Positions 20,000-29,500 of a DNA stretch of 64,000 nucleotides are shown piece after piece. The first letter of the stretch is position 1, and every line of letters begins with the position of its first letter. The position numbers and the translations under genes were made by a program. This DNA is from Phycisphaerales bacterium. GTDB lineage: Bacteria; Planctomycetota; Phycisphaerae; Phycisphaerales; SM1A02. The stretch spans positions 124,001-188,000 of the forward strand of contig JAKVBU010000006.1 of the NCBI GenBank assembly GCA_022446885.1, read 5' to 3'. Under the pieces are notes generated by a model. It was not told the origin of the DNA and ran no database searches. It was given only the letters and a program-made list of their open reading frames with translations.

Positions 20000-20572
20000 T
20001 CAGCCCACAGGCCCCACCCGCACCATGCGTCGGTCTTCTGTAGGCATGATTGCAGGGCCTCCACTGGCGGGCCGGAATCCCGTAAGGAGATTGGCTGCAG
20101 CAGGTTGCATCCCCCTGGCAGCCTCGCCCAGATTCAACTCGAATCGGTATCCGGGCAAGCCAAACATGGTCGGCCCTTCGGCTGCTCGAACTGCCTCATC
20201 AGCAAAAACCCAGGTTCCGATCGTCTCGGTGGCATGACGCTCGGGGTCCAGTCGAATGAGTTCGAAGGCGAACTCACCATTGGAGAACACTGGATCCGGC
20301 CCCTGATCACCAAAGAGCAGGGCTGACACATCCACATGGTCACCATAGCCATCGCCATCGGTGTCGCGGGTCGTCGACGACACGATCACAGCCACCCGTG
20401 TCGGCTTGTCGATTCTCATGAGCTGAGTCTGTCGGGGCTCGGGGCGAGGCGTCGGGCGTGCTTGAGCCGCATACCCGTCCGGTCGTCTGGTCGAGCTCTG
20501 GCATCCACCTGCCGCGAGCAGCAGACCTGCACCAGCAACAAGACCGATCAGCGGACGCGATCTTGTGCTCAC
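20000..20572 (-). CDS. Lipoprotein coupled to the giant secretin gene
   Basis: 190 residues. Signal peptide with lipobox LLLAAGGC gives an acylated Cys at about residue 24, followed by a Pro/Arg-rich linker. A D-T-D-G-D-G-Y-G-D loop (about residues 69-77) looks like a dockerin/thrombospondin-type Ca2+ site, then a beta-rich domain (FSNGEFAFELIRLDP, GLPGYRFELNLGEAA). It begins at a GTG overlapping the secretin stop (GTGA), so the two are translated together. An assembly factor (pilotin) role for the secretin would fit position and lipidation, but it lacks sequence similarity that I can recognise to known pilotins. Function is therefore inferred from context only. Confidence 0.78.
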   Translation of the reverse strand: MSTRSRPLIGLVAGAGLLLAAGGCQSSTRRPDGYAAQARPTPRPEPRQTQLMRIDKPTRVAVIVSSTTRDTDGDGYGDHVDVSALLFGDQGPDPVFSNGEFAFELIRLDPERHATETIGTWVFADEAVRAAEGPTMFGLPGYRFELNLGEAARGMQPAAANLLTGFRPASGGPAIMPTEDRRMVRVGPVG

Positions 20573-23500
20573 GGCTCAGGCTCCGTTGAAGTATCACCGG
20601 CCTCCAACGCATCGAGATCACGCACCTTGAGCACGCCGTCTTCACGAATGAACAGGCTCTCACGTTCGAGTTGGCCCGCCTCGATCTGATCCTGCATGGC
20701 CTCAGGCAATGTGAGCCGCTCCACTTCGCCCTCGGTCAGGTCTCGAACGCGATCGAAGTCCGCCGGGCTTCGAACCACATGCGGGGTGAGAACGATCACC
20801 AGTTCATTGCGGACCAGCTGGCTGCTCTCACTCCTGAAGAGAAGCCCCAACAAAGGAATATCGCCCAGGAACGGCACCTTGTCCTGGAACTCTTCATATG
20901 ACTCGTTGATCAGACCCCCGATCACGACGGTCTGGCCATCATGCACCGTGATGGTGGTGTCGGCCGTCCGCTGCAGAATGCGGGGCGACGTGACGCCCAC
21001 CGCGGGTTCATCGGTTTGCTGCAGCAGTTTGGAGAGCGTCGGCTGCACATCGAGTCGCACGAATCCGTCGGGGTTGATCGACGGTGTCACAACCAGACTC
21101 ACGCCGACGTCCTTCTCTTCCAGTGGCACGCTGATGACACCGGTGTCGTAGGTCTGAGCGCCTTGGGCAACGTAAATCAACTCACCCACGTTGATCGTGG
21201 CCTGCTCGTTGTTGGCAGCCATGATTGACGGGTTGCTGAGAATGTGGAGTCGCCCCTGCGATTCCAATGCCTCGAGCACCAGCGAAAAATCACTGGAGCC
21301 CAACGCCAGCGTAGGCATGGCCAATGCCCCCAGAAGTGGCGTGCCGGCATTGGCAACAGGCAGGCGATAGCCCGCTTCCACCGAGGCGCCGCCGATGGGA
21401 CCACCCTCAAACTGAATACCCCAGTTGACGCCGCCCTCGAGCGACACTTCTGCCAGCAACACCTGAATGAGCACCTGAGGTGGATCCACATCCAGAGCAT
21501 CGATCATGTCCTTGACTCGCTCCATGTACCGGGGACTTGCCGACACCAGGACCGAGTTCGACTTCGCATCACCTCGAATCGTCACTTCCCGCTCGAGCAT
21601 TCGTGCAGCCGAACCAAGTTGATCAACACCGAGGGTCTCCACCAATGTGCGCTGTTCCTCTTCGACGAATTCGCCCAGTACGCGGGACACTTCCTCGGCG
21701 GTGGCGTTTCGCAGCTGGTAGACGAGCGTCTCTCGTTCATTGGCTTCCACGGTGTCGAGTGACTGCACAACCTGCTCGACCAGATCGAGATAGGCCGGAG
21801 AGCCAGACACGAGCAGGCTGTTTGTGCGCGTGTCAACCGTGATTGCCAATTGCTGACGGGGATCCGGCACCGCCGTCAATTCCGTGCCACCCAGACCCGG
21901 GCCGAATGTGGCCGAATCCAAGTTCTCAGGTGTCAGTGCCCCGTCGCCGGACACGGGTACGGGTGGAATCACCTGGCCATCGCGGGGCTTAAGCACCAGC
22001 AGGTCCTGCCCTTCGTCGAGACGGAAGAGATCCCGCAGAATGGACCGCATCGCAGTGGCATCCGCATTCGTGAGCGTGAACACCCGAAGGCTCTTCGAGC
22101 CTGTCGACGTCTCATCGAGGTCTCGGATCATGTCTATGAGCATCTGCATCGAGTCGCCGGGAGCACGAATAATGACCGTGTTGGTTCGAATGTCAGGCGT
22201 GAGATTGATCGTCTCCCGCAGAGCAGTCGTGATTGCCATCTCCTCTGCGCCTTCACGCTCGGCAGCTTCACTCACGTATCGCAGAACCGTCGATCGAAGT
22301 TGTCGCGATCGACTTCGCCCGATACTTCGCCCGGCCAATACGTCTTCGATCAGGCTCACAGTCTCGATCGCATTGGCACTGCTGAGAGGAATGTGGCGAA
22401 TCTCCAGCACGTCGGCTGGAGACGTGCCCTCGAGTCGCTCGATGAGATCACGAATCTCTGCGGCATCCCGAGGTGGCGCATTCACCAGAATAGAGTTCAG
22501 CCCACGGTCGGCAGACACCCGCACCGTGCCATCACCACGCGTCCGATTGGCTTCACGAACGTAGAGGTCATCGAGCAGCCGGGCAACCTCGTCTGCCTGA
22601 CCGATCGACAACGGAATGACATCCACAATGCGGCCGTCGTCGCCGGTCTGCTCAGCATCGACAAGCATTCGCAGCAGCTCCTCGATCACGACGAGGTTCT
22701 CGTTGCTGGCCGACACGATCAGACTGTTGATGGAGGTCTCAAACTCGACGGAGACCCTGTCTGTCGGGCTCTGTGCCTCGCCGAGGCTTGCGGCACGCTC
22801 ACGCATGAGTTGCTCTATGCGCGGTGCGAGCCGCTCGGCATTGCCACTGCCACCGACGGGCAGCACGTGCAGCCCGATCGCCGGAGACACGGGCACGGCA
22901 TCGAGCTTGTCTACGAGATCGCGGATGGCGTTCAGATCATCAGGTGCGGCAGACACCAACAGGCTGTCGGTGCGTGTGTCCACCTGTACCAACGGCATCT
23001 GGCGTCGCCGCATGTCAGCGGGCAGATCAGCGTACCGACGTTCCATCACGGTGCGGATGGTCTCCGCCAGCCGCGGGGCTGAACTGGTTCCCGCGTCAAT
23101 CACCTCGACCAGAGCACTGCCGACATATGCAGCACCGTCCAGTCGCTCGATCATCTGTTCGATAACCGTGAAACCACCGGCACTGGCTGCAACGACGAGG
23201 CTGTTAGACACTTCGTCCGCAAGCACGACGGCCCGCTCCATCGCCGCGGCCTCAGGCTCGACGGCTCGCAGCCGATCAACTCGCGCATCCATCATCTGCT
23301 GTACGAGTGACGAGACCCGTGTGGCACTGGCCGACTCCAGGGCAATGGTGCGGATCTCCTGGAATTCGGGGGCCTCATCAGTGTCGAGTGTCACAAGCAG
23401 CGACTCGACGATGGTGAAGACCTTCTCGCTGGAACTCACGACAAGCGTGTTGGTTCTTGCATCGGCTTGAATAACGGCCGCATCCTCATCGTCCAACGCC

Positions 23501-26500
23501 CCGCTTCGAAGCTGACCGGCGATGAGCCTGTCAAGCATGTTCGCCAACTGCGATGCCGTAGCATGGGCCACCGGGTACATGCGTACCGATGAAGCCGGCG
23601 ATGCCCCTTCCACATCGAGCATGCGGATAAGTTCCGACACCACCTGGATGTTGGCAGCCGATCCGACCACGACCAGCGAGTCAAGGGCCGGCTCGGGCAC
23701 GAGGGCAAGACGATGCATGGGTTGGAAGATCTCCGCATCGACTGAGTCGCCGCCGGCAGCCACACGCAAGCGGCCGACCTGATGCTGCATCGGACCGGCA
23801 TTGGGCTGGTCCGTTGCCCCTTCCACGAGTACGCGGTGCAGCGTGTCGGCCATGTCGGACGGGTCGGCGTGGACAAGCGGCACGACCTGAACCTCCAACC
23901 AACCCGAAGCCATGTCACTGTCGAGCCGCTCTACAAGCACCTCAACTGTTGCGACGGCGTCTTCACGGCCGGCCACGATGACCGTATTCGTTCGCTCGTC
24001 AACCGACATGGCGATGTCATCGAGCAGTGCCGAGCCCACAGCGCCGCCGGGACGTGCCGGAATGTCGGTGCCCGGCAGCATCGAAAGACCGTCACTCTGA
24101 TCAAAGACATCCTGCACGATTCGACGGAAATCTTCGGCGGCGATGTTCTCTAGCGGCATGACGCGGATCACGGCAGCGCCCGAGACCGGCAGTGAGTCCA
24201 GCAGATCGACCAATGCGTCGATCGCCAGGACATTTGCGGTTGTCGAGGTCACGACCAGTGCATTCTGGATCTCGTGGGGCACGATTCGAATGGGCTGAGA
24301 GAGATCCAGTTCGACGAGCCCGCGGCCGACTTCCTGGTGCCGCAGATCCAGGCGCCGTACCTGCTCCTCAATGGCCCGTGCCAGCTCGGTGCCGACCTGT
24401 TGATCTGATGGATCCAGCAGATCTTCTAGGACATCGGCCATGTCCTCGGCTCGTGTGTGCTGCAGTTCGATGATCTGCATTGTCGCTGAGGCGCCGACGG
24501 GGGCCTCATCGACGGCCCGGAGAATGTCCACGACCGTGTCGGTGTCTGCCGGGTTGGACAGCACCATGACGGCATTGCGACCGTCTAGATGCGTCACCCG
24601 TACAGGCTCGTTCACCAGTCGAGACATCGAGTTATTTCGAGGTGGCCGGTGCAGGCCCAGCGACTCGATTACACGGATGGCCTCCGGAGGTGCGATGTGC
24701 TGCAGTTCGATCACGGTCACACCGTGCCCTGATGCAGGCATCATGCCATCGAGTTGAGATGCGGTGGATCGGATCTCCTGGGCCAATGTTCCACTCGTGG
24801 CAACGACCAGTGAGTTGGTCATGGCATCGTGCTCAATAGTGAGAGGCACTCGAAGCTGGTCGGCGCGTTCTGCAAACGTCCCACGCAACGTATCGGCGAC
24901 ACGAGCCACCGGTGAGTCTTCCAGCGTGATCACATGCACCGTGACATCCACACTCGTGTTGGGCTGATCGAGAGATTGAACGATGGTCTCGATGCGCTCG
25001 AGTGTCCGGCCAGTGGCTGCAACCACCACCGAGTTGGTGACGGGCTCGGCCGATGCGCTGACCCACTCCTCGCTCTGCACGAGCATGGTGGGCACCTCTG
25101 CCTCACGATCGCCATTGCCACTATTGGATTGCCGCGGGCGTGGGCGGCGGCCACGCTGGGTCACTTCACGGCTGAACGCCTCGTTGATCGCTCGAGCCAC
25201 CGATGCCGCCTCGGCATGCTGCAGAGGAAGTACTCGAACCTGCAGCGATGCGTCGTAGGCCTCATTGTCGAGTTCGGCGATGAGCGCCTCGATGCCCTCC
25301 CACTCACTTTCCTCAGCACTGACCACAAGCGAGTTGGTCGACGGATCGGCCACGATGCTCACGTTCATCTTGGATGGCGTGTCTGCCTCCAGAGCATAGG
25401 GCCCGTAGAACACCGTCAGCGCCTGCCGCACCTTGTCCGCCTCGGCGTGCTGCAGTGCGAGGAACTTCGTCTCGCGCGTGCTGACTGGTGGCTGGTCGAG
25501 CTTCGCGATGAGTTTCTGCAGCTGCTCAAACTGGGCCGGTGTCGCGGCGATGATCAGTTGATTGGCGTTGCGATCTGCATCAATCTCCGGGCGAGGCCGA
25601 GGCATGGAATAGGTGATCTGCTCCAGGCTCCAACGCACATCTGAAGCAATGGCGTGCTCGAGCGACACCAGGTGGTATTCAACTTCTGCAACTGTGGGCA
25701 CGGAGTCGAGGTCCGAGATCATCGACTCGATAATCGGAATGGACTCGGCGCTTGCCGTCACCACAAGGCTGTTGGATCGTTCATCGGCGACGATTCTTGC
25801 GCGAATCTCGACCGGGTCCGCGCCTTCCTCCAGAGTGATGACCGTGTTGGATGCCGAGCCGTCGCCTCGGAGCCCGAGCGAGTCATTGAGCACACGCACG
25901 ACATCTCGAGCGCGAGCCTCGTCCAGCGGGAAGGTTCGAACGATGCTGCGGTCACCGACCGCCCAAGTGTCGAGCACGTCCAGCAACTCGCCGATCTCTT
26001 CATGCTGCGCGGCATTGCCGGCCACGATCAATACGCGGTGCTTTTCGTCGAGACGTACGACAGGGGCTGTCTCATCCCGGGCCTCCCACCATGCGCGCGA
26101 ACCGCCGCCATAGAGATCGCGAACCATGCCCTGCACCGTCTCCATAGAGGTGCCTGCGACGTGGTACGTCTTGACGGTTCGCTCGGCGCCTTCGGGTGAT
26201 GCGGCGTCTATGACCGCCACCACCTGCTCGACGATGTCGAACGTCTCCCCATGGCCGGTCACGACCAGTGCATTTAGGCGCAGATCAGGGAAGACCGCCA
26301 ACCGGCCTGGCAATTCACCCCCGCGAGATCTCCCCATCCACCCACCGAAGACCTGGCTTCCATATGCCAGTTGCATCACCATGTTCTGCACGGTGTTGGC
26401 GACTTCAGCAGCCTTGGCGTGCTCCAGTGGGTAGGCCTGAATGCGAAACTGTTCGTGGCTGGCGGGGCTGTCGAGGCGGGAGGCGAGCTCCTTGACGGCC

Positions 26501-29500
26501 TCGAAGTCATCATCGGCCGCCGCAACGAGCAAGGTACGTGATCCCTGATCGCCGATCACCGTCACGGCACGCTTGCCACCACTGATTCTCGCACGGTCAT
26601 CATGCAGTTTCTGAATGGCCTGGGCCACTAGGCCGGCATCTGCCCTCTCCAGCGAGATGGTGCGGATGTCAAACTGTTCATCACGGGATCGATCGAGTTG
26701 TTCAATGAGCGACTGGATATGTGTACGCATTGCCTCGTCGGCCCGCACAAGCAGAAGCCCGCTGGCGTCATCGGGCACGACCGTCACCGTTGATGCCGAT
26801 GCCGGATCAGACGCCAGAAGTGCCTGCTGCACCAGTCGGGCAATCTGTGAAGGACGGGCACTCGTGAGTTCGATCGCCTCCAGTGGCGGCAGGTCCACGG
26901 CCGTGGAGACATCCAGTTGCTCGAGCAACTGCTCCACTTCAGCCAACTGAGCCTCGCCCCCTGTCACCAGCAGTGTGTTGGTGCGTGCGTCGGCGATGAC
27001 CTCTGGAAGTGTGGCGGCAATGCCAGTCGCGCGACGAGCGTTGTAGCGGGCCCGCATGAGCCGCTGCACAGTGCGCCCCAGATCCTCGACACCTGCGTGC
27101 GTCACATCGAACAGCCGCAAGGCAGGCTGCCCCGTGATGGGCGACTTGTCGACAAGCGACACCAGCTGTTCAAGCACCGGAACAGACTCTGGTGGCCCGG
27201 ACACAATGAGGGCCCCGGTTCGAGCATCGCCACTGACCGAGACGTCCTCAGGCCGGAAACTCGCGTCGACGGGCTCACCGCCCAGCGCTTCCACCACAAG
27301 TCGCTGCACCTGACCGGGTGTACCGGCCTGGGCTCGTAGCATTTCCCGCACCTGTTGGGCGGCCACATTGGCCTGCGTCTGCTGCAGCGGAATCACCTTC
27401 ACGATGCGAGTCTGAGCCGTCGGACCCGAGGGCGCTACCGCCCGCAAGACCTCTGTCACCGTCTGAAAATCGGCATCGGAACAGGTGATGAAGATGGCGT
27501 CGCCCGAGGGGTCGGGCAAAATCGACACCCGAGAGGCCACATCACCGCGTCGCCCGCCAGGCGTCGTCATGGTTCGAAGCGTCTGGCTGAGCAGCGTTGT
27601 CAGCCGACCGGCGTCATGGGTTCCCTTGAGGTCGATTCGACGAAGCGTGCCGGGAGCGGCGGGCATCTGCCGCATCAGTTGATCCAGCATCGCACGGGCT
27701 CGCCGCACCGCTCGGTCTCCACCCAGCAGCACAAGACTGTTCGTTTCGGGATCAACGGCGATGGACACCGATGGAGCCTCGTCCCCTTGATCCTGCATGC
27801 CTCCAAAGGCGACAGCTGCGAACCAACTGGGCACTGTCATAGGAAGCGAGGATGTCTGCTCGGGCGCAGCCTCTCTCTCCAACAGATCTTCGAGATCGAC
27901 GATCTCGACCATCGACCCCTCATGTTGCTGCAGTAGACGCCGCAAGGTTGCGGCAAGCTCAGCCGCATCAATTCGGGATCCATCGATGGGCACTACGTCC
28001 AGCCGGCGCCCCGCTGACAAGGCCGCCTGATCGATCTCACCAACCACGGCACGAACACGCGCCAGTTGAGCCTCGTCACCTCGAACGAGCAAGGTGTTGC
28101 TGGCCCGGTCAACCTGCACCTGCGGCGGCGAAAGAGATGACTCATCGGCGAGCAAGGGCTGCAGTGTTCGCGACAATTCTGTTGCATCTGCATGCCGCAC
28201 CGGCACCACATGCAGGGCCCGTGCAGTGCGAGCCGACTGATCTGCAACATCAAGTTGAGTCACAAGCGATTCGGCGATGGGAAGCACGCCGGGGCGAGCA
28301 ACAATGACGACCGCATTCAGACGGGGATCGGCTGCAACCTTCACCGAGTCTCGAACCTCTGGCAGCGCGACACGTCGTCGAGCGGCCTCGATTCGCTGAG
28401 CGAGCGTGTAGGTTTCCGAGCCCATCAATTGCTCAACTACGGGCGCGACCCGCTCTGCTCGTGCATGTTCCAGATAAACGGTGCGCACCTGACTGGCCTC
28501 GGCAGACACGCCCTCGTCCAGAGATTGAATGAGCGACTGCACCTGCGCGAGTTCCCCGACCGGGCCGGTCAGCACGACGGCGTTGCCAGAAGGCTCGGCC
28601 TGCACGACAACCTGACGAGCGGCCGGATTGAATCGACCCTTGGCAGCCATCGAGGCTTCAACAGTCATGGCGACAGTTGTTGCGTCGGCCCGCTCAAGTT
28701 GAACGACTCGAATCTCCACGGCGCCGGTGTCAGACGCAGGGCGATCGAGTTCTTTCAGCAGGGCCGTCGCCAAAGGTTGCAGGTCAACGGGGGTGTCGAT
28801 CATCAGTCGGCCTGCGGTTGGATCGGCCACGACATTGGGCAGCGGAACAAGCGTGCCAGCCGATCGCGCCTGCCGCAGCGACAGAGGCCAGCGAGCCTGA
28901 TCTCGCAACATCGCCGTGAGCACAGGCGCCAGCGCGGCAGGGTCACCATGCGTGACGTCATGCGCCTTCAGCGCCGTCTCGATCGGAAGTGGCGTGGCGG
29001 CATCACGCTCCTTGAGCAACTCCATGGCTGCCCTGACGTCAGCCGGTCGGCCGGAGATCAGCACGCTCTGGCTACGAGTGTCGGGCAGGATCTCAAGCCC
29101 GTGCACCTGCCCACCCAGTGCGCCTGCGTCGATCAGCCGTCGTACGGTTGTCACCAACTGACTGGGTTCCGACCGCAGTGGCTCGAACTCGGCCAACTCC
29201 ACCGGCACGTCGAGCAGGCGAACAGCCTTCTCGATGTCATCAAAGTGCTCGCCCTGCGCCTCTATGACCAGCATCTGCAGAGCGTCGAGCGGATGAAACT
29301 TGGGGGGCTCGAACCCGGGCTCGTCAGCACCATCGAGCAAGAGAGGCAGGGACGTGCCCAATTGGGACACGATCTCGCTGGGGCGAACAGATGTCAGCGC
29401 AATGCGGCGAGTCTCAGTCGTCCCCGGCTGAGCGGCATGCAGTTTCACCACCAGCTCATGCAAGCGCCGCACCGCTGTAACGGGACCGGTGAGCACAACG

